Shown: positions 23,380 to 36,400 of the stretch, one piece after another
Layout: the number at the start of each line of letters is the position of its first letter
Numbering within the stretch: the first letter of the stretch is position 1
Assembly (NCBI RefSeq): GCF_019649055.1
Contig: NW_026570226.1
Coordinates: 1,116,001-1,180,000 of the forward strand
DNA length: 64,000 bases
Source: Paramacrobiotus metropolitanus
Lineage: Eukaryota; Tardigrada; Eutardigrada; Parachela; Macrobiotidae
Direction of reading: 5' to 3'
Translations under genes and position numbers: made by a program
Notes under the pieces: generated by a model
Told to the model about the DNA's origin: nothing
Database searches by the model: none
What the model saw: only the letters and a program-made list of their open reading frames with translations

Positions 23380-26270
23380 CTACAAAATCAGCAAACCCGC
23401 GGTTATGATAACGGGATGAACACCCCATACAAAATGCGGGTAGGATTATTAAATGCAACAACCAAAGAATCAAATCAAAATACAGAATACAGTGCTGTAT
23501 ATTACAGGTACAGCACAGTATTTAATAACTGTACAACAAGTACTATGATAATTATAACAGCGATATCGATAGAAAGCTGGCTCACTGTATCGCCCACTTT
23601 GAATCCATACCTGCATGCGATTGCCTTTGATACATTTTGATTGATGTTGCAACAATTAAAAGGGTACTAAAAAGTGCCCGCCAGTGCCAAGCGCTAAATG
23701 CAGTGTGTAAAATATTTTAAGTCGAACAAAGTGTGTTGGCTCAAATTTCGTACGCACGGTAAGGTAAGCACTGAACTGCAATTAATCAGGGAAAATTTAG
23801 GAAATGAATTTTTTGGTGCAGGGACGAATTGGTCACAAGTCTCACAAGTCGACTCGCAAGTGAACAGTTGCTGCTTATGCCACAGTGGCGCGAAGTCCCG
23901 CCGTCTGTCTTCTGCTTAGTCAAATCGGCAGCGAATCACGCCAGGCGGCAGCGTCCACCTGATTGTAAACCGCGTACGAAGCAACTGACATCATAAACAT
24001 CATAAGAAAGTTTGTACCTCTGAATTATAAAGACGATTAAGACCACTGTATGATGTAGGGACGTACGTACGTGGTATTTTTTATTTAACAATTAAATAAT
24101 AAATCATGCGAAGTGTAGCAAAGAAAGAATTTTTTGAAATGGAGCGCTGTACTGGTTGGCAGTGGTTGTATTTCTTACGAAACTTCAGTACAAAGCTTCA
24201 GCTTCAGTAGAAACTTCAGCTTTTCAAAGGCGAAAAACTGGATAACAGGAGCTTCTTCTATAACGGCACTGCAAATCTATAACGGCAAAATTATTTGCGT
24301 GTGTAGTACAACAAATTGTTTATGGCGATACGGGTCGATAGCGGGGAAACATATGCCCAAACTTTAGAGCAAAGCCGCTTGATGAGACATACTGCAGTGT
24401 GCATAGATATTGTACAATACATCTTACACAATATCATAGCATTGCGATATTCAAAGGTCACATATTTCGGATCCGGACCCATGATGGCTGGCACGAAATT
24501 TCTACAACCAACTTCTTATTATATTGACTGCCCATGGCCTATCTGCGTAAACATTATGTGTTTTAACAAAACAATTTGTATTTATTTAATAAAAATTACC
24601 TATAAAAAAATAGCGCTGATAATTTGTGGCGCTGTCGTAGTGCATAGGTACTTTATAAAATCTGTGGCTGCAGAAGAATAACGTTTTATTATGGTTTGGT
24701 ATCGCCTGTCGAGATCATGATGAAATCATATCTAGATATTTTATCAGTGCAGATCCATCTTCCAGACACCACACATGAATTTTGCAAGAAACCAGGCTTC
24801 CCAAAGAAGTGAGGTTGTAAATTGTCAAGCTCATTAGCATTTCAGCATAATTGCAGGCTATAGCAGTAAAAGTGCAGATATTCATGAGAATCATGATACT
24901 TCGGGATAACTCTAAAAGTATAATTTATTTTGTGCAAAAATTTGTATTACTGCCTGAAATTTGGTTTATAACTACACAAACTATTCAGATTTTGTTCCGC
25001 CAGATTTGGAAGAGCAATAAACCTCGCTCTAATTAAGTTATCATTTAAAACTAACTTCTTTATTGTTTCTCAACTTTCCTGTGAATCTCTTTATGTTATC
25101 GGTAGGTACGGCCGGGGTACTTGTACACTAGTGTTTGCTATAGAAGATAACGCAACACGTATCGGCATTCAAAAGTTAATGACGGTCTATGTATAGATAT
25201 AATCTCGTGCAGAGAATTCGATTTAAATTTATTCCCAATATGATTATACATATTTTCTGGACATATGCCGCATTTACGCGTTGTATATCAAAACTTTTAT
25301 TATGTGACTGTGCATATGTACTGTACAACCACTAAAAGGCATTGTTCCCGTCAGCATTGTACCTATCTTAACTTTCGGAGTACTGAGTGCATGCTTTAAA
25401 ATATAAACCTTTTTGAAAATAAACAAGAATAATATACATTATAAACATTCTTGAACTGCGTGGAAAAATTAATTAATTTTCCGAAAATTTGAGATATCAT
25501 GCATTATGCTTCAATTGATAATAGTTAAACCACCACCGAAATGTGGCTGATTGCTTAAAGTATGGGTTCAGCCCAGAACCCCAAGATTCCAACTTCCAGA
25601 AGATATGTACAATAGTTGAAGCCAACTTAATGAAGTTGATTCACTTGATTGCAATTATACAAGTATTTACAGTATGCTACAAGTCTGATTGCAATTATAC
25701 AAGTATTTACAGCGTGCAACAAGTCGGCTACGACTTACAATATCTATATTTTGTACACAGCTAGCTGTAAATAGCTTTGAATTCTGATCTGGGAGGGTTC
25801 CGGAACAGTCACTTATGTATCCACTAATATTCTACTACAATTTTTTTATCCGGCTTGGTAGTGAATTGTCCACGTCTTTTTATTCTTATTTGTCCAAAAC
25901 AATTCGTCCCAGCCATCGAGGATAAACAAATTTTAAGAAGTCCGCTTGCACGTTCTCAGATTTATTATTGCTTGGCCGCACACCTAAATAAAACAGTTTA
26001 AATTGGTGTGTCAGAAAATACTAGCACAATACACAAAGTGTGTATAGTTCGTTGATTAAATGTGAAACAGAAATATCGATGCTGGTGCATTTATGATCCT
26101 ACGTCGATGGCTAGCTGTTGTTTGTTAACCATCATTAACTTGAAAAATTAACTTTCTCCTTTATATTATAGATCTAAAAGTACATACGGTGTTTTACTAT
26201 CATTTTACAAATTTGTACAAATTGCGCGCACTGACAAATACTAAACTCGTCAGCTGTTATATTATTTTCT
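23380..26270. other. Gene-poor AT-rich stretch upstream of the T-box gene
   Basis: Should include the missing 5' exon and promoter of the T-box gene. Apart from a 40-bp tandem duplication (listed separately) no convincing coding frame, RNA gene or mobile element was recognised. Confidence 0.4.
25646..25725. repeat. Tandem duplication, two 40-bp units
   Basis: The unit beginning gattgcaattatacaagta occurs at 25647 and again at 25687 with a few mismatches near the end. Period 40, two copies. No function is evident. Confidence 0.8.
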
Positions 26271-26603
26271 CTACTGCAACGTGATATAGGTACTTAAAGT
26301 TGATTTCCCAAATTTTACCATGCATTCCCGAAGGCATACGCAGGTTCCAACTTTCAAGCGGGATGTTGCGCTGCATGGGATGTGCGGGTTAATTATGGCT
26401 ATTTTGTCCACGTTTGAAATATGGGCAGCATTCGCGATAGTTTTGCACGTATCACCTTCCGCCGCCGTGACAGCATTAACGCAATAAATTCTTGGTCCCA
26501 GATCTGTTGCCGGAAGAGACGCTCGTTCGCTGCTTGGTTTCCCTTGGATTTCAGTGATTGGTACAATGATCAAAACACAAACGAAAATAACACAGCTCGG
26601 CAT
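26271..26603 (-). CDS. Small secreted LysM-domain protein, 110 aa
   Basis: Begins with a hydrophobic signal peptide (MPSCVIFVCVLIIVPITEIQ, cleavage likely soon after), followed by a short linker and one LysM-like module at about residues 38-90: IYCVNAVTAAEGDTCKTIAN, then INPHIPC and LKVGTCVCLRE. The GDTC..IA core, the NP turn and the VG..VC end are the pattern of Cys-containing extracellular LysM domains that bind chitin or other GlcNAc polymers. The binding role is inferred from the family. The frame ends after a donor-like site (TGCATG|GTAAAA), so another 3' exon may exist. It stands alone in a gene-poor stretch. Single, cysteine-paired LysM secreted proteins are best known from fungi, so either a little-studied animal family or transfer is possible. 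Confidence 0.65.
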   Translation of the reverse strand: MPSCVIFVCVLIIVPITEIQGKPSSERASLPATDLGPRIYCVNAVTAAEGDTCKTIANAAHISNVDKIAIINPHIPCSATSRLKVGTCVCLRECMVKFGKSTLSTYITLQ

Positions 26604-27531
26604 GATGACAAATTTTGGTTATATTCTGTTAGACTATTACGTTATTTAATCACAACCTTATCGTTTCCAAATATATGTAATTGCAGTGTTTCAAACTATT
26701 TCATTATGTTGTGTTGTAATTATGGTTTAGCGGATCGAATCGGCTAGTGCACACTGGATACCGCTGTCTGATAGCACTGTAATGCAGCTGTTATAACAGA
26801 CACAGCAGTCACGCTAAAATTATGCTTGTTTTTATGATGAATTGTTTTGGAGGCTTTGAGTTATCGATCCAGCGTATGAGATTGCGAAATCCATCTCTTA
26901 ACCGGCTTTGCCAAAGGCAACAATTCGTGAAAAGAGTTTTTGTTTTGTTTACTGCAACGCTTAAGAAATTCCGGTCAGCTCACATAACTTGAGACTCTTC
27001 TATCGTTCAATATTTTACAACTTTTTTGAATTAGCCACTACGAAAAAGAACTACGAACAAGAACCGGAGCCCATACACAAGGAAGAAACATTTGATTTCT
27101 TTTACATAAACACATGCTTTAATTATTAGTTCCGTTACTAGCCGTGGAATAGGGCAAATAGCATCCTTCTATTTAGCACTACTCTTTAATGCGTCTAATG
27201 GCTAATATCGGTTATACTCGTATTGTTTAGTTTAGTCTATTCACGAGCAGACAAACCCTGAGGCACTCGCTAGTCTGGTCAGATAATAAAATAAGAATAA
27301 CAAAACAAAACAACATCCAGATGGCAGAACAGTCGAGGTAACATTATTACAGAAGAATATTTGAACGTAAAATAGCCAGGTAAAGTTCAATAGAGCCGTA
27401 ACCGAACACTACTTCCCCCCGTAGTTTTTTAGTCACACCATCAACAATATTAGTAAGTATTTTCCCCGTTATTTTATCATACAATTGCTTCAGCCTCGTC
27501 TTCAGGGTTGTCTTTCCGATGCACTGTATTT
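26604..27531. other. Spacer between LysM gene and LTR element
   Basis: No recognised gene. The minus-strand frame at about 27347-27531 is open and charged, and continues in phase into the far flank of the LTR element once the insertion is removed (see findings), but it has no recognisable family. Confidence 0.35.
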
Positions 27532-27812
27532 TGTAGAGTCGCGCTCTGCGATCTACATATTTGGCACTGTCTATTTCCGGTGCATGCTGACGCATGCACG
27601 CTGTTCTAGAACATTCTGATGTGCAGCAAGAAAGTATATAAGCAGTTCAAGGCTGCTGTTAGACCTTGGGAGTTGCATGAGTTTAGATCTATGTATCAGA
27701 AGATCAAGATGAGTAAAGATACCGGTATCCAGTCAGACGCAGACGCTTCGTTTACGTGCAGTAGTTTAGACAGACAGTACAGCACATCCCCTGACCACTC
27801 TGAACCCTCACA
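27532..27812 (+). repeat. Left LTR of the TRIM-like element
   Basis: Identical to 28754-29034. It carries a TATA-like motif (TATATAAG, 27636-27643) and an inner palindrome GTGCATGCTGACGCATGCAC. A 64-codon frame starting MCSKKVYKQF lies inside both LTR copies and is probably not a gene. Confidence 0.9.
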
Positions 27813-28753
27813 TCTGTAGCCCCCTCTGGAGGATAGAACATCTGGTCAGTAAGAAAAATCGATGAGTGATATTTTTTTTCTCGTCTCTTCTTCGTTTTCT
27901 GTTTTGCTCAGGTTGAGCTACACATTTAAAGATACGCATTCCGTACCACTGATTACCCTCATAATTGTGGATTGTCTCATTAAGTTTTAATGAGGTTGAT
28001 TGCTCCGCTGATTTTGTTTTTATCGGCCAATTTTGCCGAGAATGTTTCTTGAATTTTGATGGCCATTGCTGGTCGTTGTGTTAAATCTCAGAATACTGAG
28101 TGCGATTATTGCCCAGTTATGTCTTGGCGGTACGGGTGTTATCATTGGTAATGTCAAGGTTAAATGGCATTTTTTACTGATCTGTTATTACTAGCAAAAG
28201 GTCAACCTTAATTTTTTTCTTTCACTGCATGCGTCTCAGATTTACAACCAAGTCTGATCTGCGTTTTAGTTATGACAGCCAACCCATGAACTGTTCGCGA
28301 TTAACAACTTACAATGCTATACCCATCATCTCTTTGCAGCCAACAGTGCCTCTCATTACTTCTGTCATCAACTGCATCAAAATCGTCTCTACAAATTTTT
28401 CACACAGCTCGGTAAATTCTTGAATTTTTTCAAAAAAGACTTAATTCTAGACACCACACTTGGATGACCTTTCTACGAGGTGCTCATACCATCGCCTCAT
28501 CTCATCTCCTCAAGGGAAGTTAGCCACGTCGCGGTACAACAGATTTGGAGTCTACAACACCTGCATTTTTAAATAAAATTCCCTTGCGGATCAGTTTTCC
28601 TGTTCGGGAGGTTTTGGCTGGTTTACTCACGGATTGGACTGTCGATTCGGAATGGAATTGATTAATTTTGTTTAATAACCTTACATAATATTATTAACAA
28701 AATAATTAAAACTAATCATGATCGAGGACGATCTTCTTTTGAAAGGAGAGCAA

Positions 28754-29034
28754 TGTAGAGTCGCGCTCTGCGATCTACATATTTGGCACTGTCTATTTCC
28801 GGTGCATGCTGACGCATGCACGCTGTTCTAGAACATTCTGATGTGCAGCAAGAAAGTATATAAGCAGTTCAAGGCTGCTGTTAGACCTTGGGAGTTGCAT
28901 GAGTTTAGATCTATGTATCAGAAGATCAAGATGAGTAAAGATACCGGTATCCAGTCAGACGCAGACGCTTCGTTTACGTGCAGTAGTTTAGACAGACAGT
29001 ACAGCACATCCCCTGACCACTCTGAACCCTCACA
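28754..29034 (+). repeat. Right LTR of the TRIM-like element
   Basis: Identical to the left LTR, offset exactly 1,222 bp, followed directly by the ATTT duplication. Confidence 0.9.
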
Positions 29035-29168
29035 ATTTCATCATAATTGCCTATCGTGTCGAACAAGCGATATCGGTCAGCACAAATCACTTAAGACAAA
29101 TTTTTTATTTTCAATGCAAAACTTTTGTTAATAACAAGTAAAAACTAAAAATGTTTTATATAGGAAGA

Positions 29169-32100
29169 TCACGGTTCATCCACATAGCAAGCAGTCATGG
29201 AATCGACTTCTGGAAATACTTCTTCGATAATTAGATCAAGCAAAACTAGCGCTAAACGTTTATTGAGCAACCGGTACTGGACCATGTCAAACAACAGTTT
29301 CGTAACATTTTCTGCGTTTTTCCCGCACATCACTTCCACCATCGGGTTGTCCATCACCATGTTCAGCAGATCAAGAGCCGCCGACGCCCTTCGCTCCTTT
29401 TCCGCACTGTCAACTGGAGGGTACGCTCCGGTTAACGCGTCCGATAGCAAATCAACGAGAAAGGTCAACTGTTTAGGCTGCTTGAAGAAATTTACAAATT
29501 TTTCCACCAGAGAGTAAGAACCGTCGCCCACAACCGGCTTCGCGAAACTCTTACAACAAACAAATAATCCAAGCAGTTCCGGGTCAATCTGCGCCACTGT
29601 GCTCAGAAGATACATTAGCTGATCAAAAATATCTTCCAAATCATGCGCATTCTCTGTGCCCTTTGACTGCAGCATCGCATCTGGCAGATCGAAAGGAATA
29701 TCGTGCAACCGTTGATACGACTGCTGGGAATCGACGATTTCAACGAAATCAGAAGGGCTGGGCGACACTTCACTGGCTGATTTAAAATTTTTTCCAGTCT
29801 GTGGCAATGCAGAGTTCAATAAGGACCTTATGAAGGTGTCAACATTCTGGCCGCGTTCAGACTGCAGTATCTGAGGGACGGATCGCATCACTCGACTCAG
29901 TCCAAGATCGGGAAAACCGGATGATGCATCAAATTCAACCGTAGTAGCCAGAAACGTGTACAGCATTTGACTGTATCGTAATTTGGGTTCCTTGATCAAC
30001 GATTTCAAGAACCGCTCGAAATTCCCCACATGCATCTGGAGATACTCCAATGTAGGCGCAAACCAAGCGCGTTTCGGAGGAAGATAGCTGGACGCGTCCA
30101 GTGTTCCGTGGAATTCGCGAATTTTGGCATCCAAAATATAAAACTCTGAATATTTCCGCTGTACTGACCACACTTTTCCCTGATCTGGACTCAAAGGGCC
30201 GCGATCGAGTATCATAATGTTCAACACCATAAAAACATTTCCGCGGTCGTCCCTGCGCCGCTCAGCGCGATTGACAGTTAAATCGTAGTACAACAAATCA
30301 CGCAGTGTAGAGCCCAGCGCATCCTCGTTGAACTGATTTTCACTATCCAGATCATCGACGAAGTCGTCTTCCGGGAACTGCGATTGCCCGTCGAATTCGT
30401 CATACAAATCCTGCCGTTCTACCACCGGAGGGACATCCTTAAAAGCTCCGCGGACGGTTTCGCTCAACTGCTGAAAGGAAGCCGGATTGTCCTGACGAGA
30501 ACGTTGCTGCAACGCCCGTCTGCGTCGTTTAGAAATCTCTTCGGTTGGAGGAATCAAAAGGTGATGATACAACCGCGTTTCCTAAATAAAGAAAAAACTT
30601 TGCATCAGCAAAAATTGCGTACTAAAATTTTTTAAAAATTATTTAAGTTGTGGGAACAGATTTGCAACGCTAGGTAAAATGTAGAACATTAAAAAGTCGA
30701 GAAATTTAATAACAGTATAGCCTATGCATACTAAAAATTTAGAATTCAAAAGCATACGTACCTGAAAGCCCGGCACTAAAATATTTTCAATCAACGAAAT
30801 TAGGAGTTTACACGTTTCTTTCCATGCCGATGAACCGCGCAATTTTGGAACTCCACTGATGCCGGTTTTTACCACATCCTCAACATCTTCCACAAACCCG
30901 GCCGGAAATGCATACCCTTTTACCCGGGCTGCCTCAATCTCCTTTTTCAACTTGGCCACACTAGCATAGGTGGATTTCATCGCGGCTTCTCCCAGCACTG
31001 CACTATCCAGAAATTTATTAATCCATTCCATCGATTCATGGATACGGTAGAAATCCTCTAATCCCAGCGCTTTCAGATGCTGCTCAAAAATATTCTTCAA
31101 CGAGGTCTCTTTCAGGATCTGTCTAAACGGCACTTTTTGAATCGTACTCGGCTGTTTATCGTCATTCACGAGATTTTTTAAAAACGGCACCGGCGACAAA
31201 TCGACGTCTTCCGTTTCCACCGTGGCGGCTTCCGCTTGCTGTCCCAGAGAACTGAGTCCCACAGCCACCAGGTAATTAATTCGGGATGGTTCGGAGAAAC
31301 TCTCCACGGCGACTTTCAACACCATCTCAATCAATACTTCACGCAAAACCGCAACGGACGCCGGAAACCGGCGATACTCGCGCGGCAGCAGCGATAACAG
31401 TAATTTTCGCGAGATATTATAGTAGAAAAAATCCTCGTCGCCCTCTGATTTCAGAGCCGGATGCGACAATTCTTCATGCTTCTTCAGTAAGGCTTCCAAA
31501 TTCGTTTCGTGGGAAGTTTTCGCCAAATGGCGCAATTGCAAATACACGGAGATGTGACTGACAACGGCGCGCGTGGTTTTCTCGTGAATTAACCGCGTGA
31601 AATCCGCCGAGGAAAGTTTACGTGCCAACCGACTTGCACTAAATCGCAGTCCCCAGCGTATCTCCGTAACGAAATTCTTTCGCACTTGCACCAGATGATA
31701 CCAGTCTTTAATCACATACTGATTAATAATAATTTCGAAAAATCGCGTCAGTGCATCGTCCAACACTTTGGGCGCATGCAAATTCATCCATGGATAAATT
31801 CGCTCCAAACTGACACTCGATAATCCCGTGCGCTCGATCGTTGTACTGGCTCGACTCGCTCCGGAGTATGCCGGTTTCGGGGCTTCCACTTCAGGAAAAA
31901 AGCGCTGCAGCCAGGCGAATGATGGATACAGACGGAGCAGTTTAACAAGTTTACGAATTTCCGCCACAATTCCTCCATTGGACTCATCCACAATGAGGAG
32001 AAACGTCGCCCCACCCAGGAATGCAGACACCAAAACAAATATCACAGTCCAGAAGAAGCCACAGTGGAAGATATTGATGCATGTCGTTACGACGACAGCA

Positions 32101-32186
32101 CAGAAGAAGATCTGCTGCAACGACGAGAATGGCTTTCCTTTGCTGTACACCAGCGCACTTTCCAAGTACTCCCACATGTTTTCCAT
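29169..32186 (-). CDS. SNX14: Sorting nexin 14 (SNX14), 2 exons, 945 aa
   Basis: ER-anchored RGS-PX protein; known SNX14 sits at ER-lipid-droplet contacts and affects lipid and lysosome homeostasis. Exons: 32186-30762 and 30581-29169, GT-AG, phase 0. N-terminal hydrophobic hairpin (about residues 27-65), PXA domain (about 130-330: LERIYPWMNLHAPKVLDDAL, FVTEIRWGLRFSASRLAR), an RGS-like region (about 345-460), PX domain (about 570-690: KVWSVQRKYSEFYILDAKIR, FHGTL, FERFLKSLIKEPKLR) and a C-terminal nexin domain (about 780-930) ending LALVLLDLIIEEVFPEVDS. The link LGLSRVMRSVPQILQSERGQ matches SNX14 rather than SNX13 or SNX25. Length matches human SNX14 (about 946). Two very large exons stand out against the finely split neighbours. 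Confidence 0.95.
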
Positions 32187-33469
32187 GGCGGAAATTTGTC
32201 AACATCACATTTCCAAAGCTATCTGTAAACCAAGGGCCTAAGGTGAAATAAAAAATATAATGTGCATTTTATTAGCCACGCTTTTCGAAAAGGAGTGTAG
32301 AAGCTCAAGCATGAATAGAGTACTGGCAGCGTGTTGGAAAACAAAACACGTTAGGTTGCATCTGTCTTACATCGATACAAAATTAACAGCAGGCATAATG
32401 CTACAGTGCCACTTACAACTTTACAAGTGGGTCAAAAAATCGTTTCCCATTGATTTCCAATACAGAAAATTACTTAAACAGATTTGTAAAGACTAAAGAC
32501 AACAAAATAATTTGTTGTCACTGTTGAGCAACAGTTCAAACACCAAAGCTAATCGTACTAACAGCCATTGTCGTGAAAGAATCGTATTTTGTAAGCGTTA
32601 GCTACGAGCATGTTGATACCAGTTAAAGTGAAGTATTTATTTGTTGCAGTATTCGCACTTCAACAATCGATACTCGTAGTCATCCGACTCATCCCTTATT
32701 TCAATCCTTCAAAATTCCGTTTACTTCAAAATATTGCGAGAGTTCATGGATAGGCCTGATACTTACGATTTAAAAGTCACGAAGGCCATTACTGGTCAAT
32801 CAGCTATTCAGCTGCTTGAATAAGAAGTTGGATTTGCCTATTTGCAAGGCGCAATGTTTTAGTTTTCGCAGTAGCTGGCGCGATGCTGCCTAATAGTCTA
32901 CACTCTACAGAGTAAGTAGTTCCATATTTTTATGATGAATCAGCTTATCCACAAAAAATGCTGCACCAATGTGATAAAAGTCATTAATGCGATCATCGTC
33001 TCAATTTACTAAATTTGCATATTTTACAATACAAAGTTCCATTACATAACAGTGTATGGTAAAGTCAAATCTCCAACCAAACGATAAGCATAAAATTGCA
33101 AAAGAGACATCAACGAGGGAGAAAGAGATTAAGTAATTGCCATCAAATGCTGAGAATATTTTGATAGACAGCTTTTTCTGGCACAGTAGTGATAGTCACC
33201 ATTTTTTAAAAACTATAAACTGCTAATCTCCATCAACAACTGCAACGAATCGTTCTGCTTACAAACCAATACTTCTCAAACGATTAAATTTCAAGACAAC
33301 AATAACACCATACAGACAAAATAACAAAAACGGAAGAAACAGGAACTGCGAAGACATATGTGAATTAATATTTCTACTCCGGAGATCCACGGCTCCAGGC
33401 TATCCGAAGTACAGGCTATAATATAGATCCATTCTTTAACCAAATAGACTTCTCCCGCATCCACACGTC
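32187..33469. other. Intergenic spacer between SNX14 and an unrecognised gene
   Basis: Contains the SNX14 upstream region and the 3'-UTR of the next minus-strand gene. No coding frame with family resemblance, RNA gene or mobile element was recognised. Confidence 0.4.
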
Positions 33470-36400
33470 TCATCTCTCCAGCAGCTGGCTGCGTGCAGCC
33501 GCCGCCGCTCGTTTTCTCCGCGTCATGGGTCGCTCTTTCTTGAAGGATTCCAGTACATCCCTCACCTGCTCGCCCAATTTAATGGTCTTGCTCATTGTTG
33601 CACTGCACATCTTCGGCTTCTTAATGCCATCCTGAGTCAGTTCCATCAGACGCGCTAGTCGAGCCAAACTAGAATCAGGCAATTGCAGACTCCTCACCCT
33701 GTTCACCGTCTCCAGCGTCCAGGCTTCATGGAGCTTCTGACATGCTTCCAAATCAAAATACTGCTGTGACAGGTGCCGACATTCCCAGCTCAGCCAAGTC
33801 CGCTGCCCTACAGGATCATTGGCCATCGCCGTGAGATTTATGGGTGTTCGTGTATGAATTTGTTGCTCCAAATTCCTATACAGTTCATCGGTGGGCGCTA
33901 CACCAACGGGATAATTCTGGGTCATACTTTGTACTGTAGACTTCTCAGTGTCGGTACAGAGATCAGAGTTGGTCGCACCGCGATCATCGATGTCCACATG
34001 GAGATCATGTCCGTTAATGTACTGCACCGTTTCCCACCCATGCATATCCCTGCTAAAGTTCCACCGGGAAATCTCCGAAGCCATCGGAGTGTCCTTCATA
34101 TCATCGTTCAAACTACCGGGCACAATCGGATAGCGCACATGGACCGGGAAAGGAGGCAGGCACAAAAACTTCACAACAAGGCGATCCAACAGTGATGCAG
34201 CGGCTTTTAGCTGTAACAAATAAGTATGACATACTTGCATATAAAAGGATAGGTAAGCAGAAGAGGAACATACATTGAAGATAAACAGAAAGACTGATCT
34301 AAGATGCACAGGCACTGATGGTTTATCAGGGTGCTACTGAATACGATTTATACGGCGCAATACGAAAAACAGAAAATCAACTCACCGCATCGTCTACAGA
34401 CGAGAATCCTCCTTCGGGCGCTTTGATTTTCTTTTTAATATGAACTGCTTTGCTGTTAGGAAGCTGGAACAGGAGAACGACGGCACAAGGCATACCACTA
34501 GGGAGTAATTCCACCATGGCTTTGGTGCTATCGGGAAATTTCCGGATGTACTGATGGGCAGTCTGCACGGAATTAAAATCCACCAACTTGTAAGAAGGTG
34601 TCGATGGAACTTCGTCAGCATGATGTCTGCTAGTGGAAGGTAAGTTGTAGCCATCCCTTCTTGCAGAACTCGAATTCGTTGCCTCCTCCCCAGCTCGGCA
34701 TAAAGGCAAGTAGTTGTCTAGAGGACTCAATAGTGCAGCATCGCCCTGATGGATTACAGACCTCTCAGCATCGCACAACCGCTCATAATGCCCTTTCAGC
34801 CATTTGACTTCTCCCTTCGTTGGTGCTTCCTCATTACAAATCTTTTTTATCAACGAAGTTTTCTTCGCCACATCATCGGAGTGCAGAAAGTGCGCTAAGC
34901 GCGGTTGAAGTGGAGCCTGCAATTTCTCCAGATCCATGACTGCATGAATTTTTTGATCGCGAAGTCGCTCCATCTTTTCTGAATTCCTCGCCGATTCTGC
35001 ATGCATATAAGCTCCATCCGCTAACCGTAACCAACGAATCAGTTTTAGCTGACTGGTACTTTTGGTGGCCGCCAGCCACTGCCGCTGATCATCGGGAAGA
35101 GAGAAGTACTTCCTCGCCAATTTTGTCAGTCTCTGCTTCTTCTGTTCCTCTGTTTCGGTATGTTTTAGAGTTAACGCGAGCGGCACAACTTTTGTTGTGG
35201 TTATAACAGGCCGCGTTTTTCTGGCTTTGGGAACGCGGGGTGTCGGTGGCTTTTCACGAGGTTTCCTCGGTCGTCTTGGCTTTTTCTCTTCCTTAATGTC
35301 TGAAGTTATATTCGCTGGTTGCTCGACATGAATACTGGAAGGCGGTTCGGAGTAAACCGATCCTGCAAAAAACCATCAAATTACTAAACACAAGGGCGTC
35401 TGTCACATTTCGCTTAGTTTTAGCTTCTTTAGCGTAGATTCTATTGCACTATCACACTTTATATATAATATAATGATTATCACTAAAAGAGCACTTCAGA
35501 TTTACCCATGGGAAGCTGTGATTCCACAGGCTCCAAATTGTTCTGCTGCAATTTTTTAATTCCACTTTCGTACATCAACCGGGTTTTCTTTCTCACTGCT
35601 CCGTTCTCAGTGGATCCAATGTTCGTGCCATTCATTGCGTCAAGAGGTGGTGATACGGCTAACAAAGTATCACGACATAGAATGTCGGTTACACCGTTGT
35701 CGCCCATGCTGGAAACACTTCTACCAGGTGACGTTCTGGAGGATGGACGGGCCACTTCCGGCAACGGCGCCGGAGTCGAAGAGGATACAACGCCTCCCGG
35801 AGAGATAGAAGGCGGCACCACCACGTCCGACTTATCCACTTCAGTATGGGCCTTCTTGATTCTTTTCTTAGTCGCAGCAACTTCATCGCCGTCCGGTGAT
35901 CTTTTAGGAGGTAAGGAAGCCGGCACATGCGGCGCTAATCCAACACCGTTCAATAAGGCTTCGGGGTTTTTAGGAGTCGGCACGCAAGACGAAAATGGAG
36001 CGTGCGAAACCTAATGGCAATAGGGAAAATTATTTATCGTTCGGTTGTTTCACTTATTACCCATTTCAAAAAACACAACATTAAATCTCTTACTGACTAC
36101 ATTCTACAGTAAATTTACCTCTTGCTTTATTTTTGCAGCGCTAGGTTTCCTTGATTTGACTGCATTCGCATCGCGTTTTCGCGCATTCGCATTAGACTTT
36201 TCTTTAACTACAATTGGCGACTTTGGAAACACTTTAGCGGAGCTGCCCACAGGCGTGGAAGGCTGGGTAAGGGATGTAGGTAAAAGGGATACTGTCGATG
36301 GGGCATTGGAACTGGCAGGCATACCAGCAACATTAGGGTGGACGCCATTGGAAAACCGCGCCGGATCCATACTGAACAGCAATGGGGTTCGTACGGCTGG

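Larger units (their letters stand above)
27532..29034 (+). mobile_element. Terminal-repeat miniature LTR element (TRIM-like), 1,503 bp
   Basis: Two direct repeats of 281 bp, 27532-27812 and 28754-29034, read as identical by base-for-base comparison. They begin TGT and end ACA as LTRs do, and enclose 941 bp without a substantial coding frame. A purine tract GAAAGGAGAG lies just before the right repeat, in the position of a polypurine tract. The 4-bp sequence ATTT is present on both sides (27528-27531 and 29035-29038), consistent with a target-site duplication. Each LTR has a TATA-like TATATAAG. No gag/pol is present, so the element must depend on other machinery. No clear primer-binding site was seen right after the left LTR. 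Identical LTRs imply a recent insertion. Confidence 0.85.

Noticed and set aside
27619-27819. 64-codon shared frame in both LTRs (MCSKKVYKQF...) as a small gene
   Set aside because: It is present twice only because the LTRs are duplicated; the reading changes right after the LTR end in each copy, so identity reflects repeat structure, not coding selection.
27813-27850. tRNA primer-binding site after the left LTR
   Set aside because: A TGG occurs about 14 nt in, but I could not match the following bases to a tRNA 3' end with confidence.
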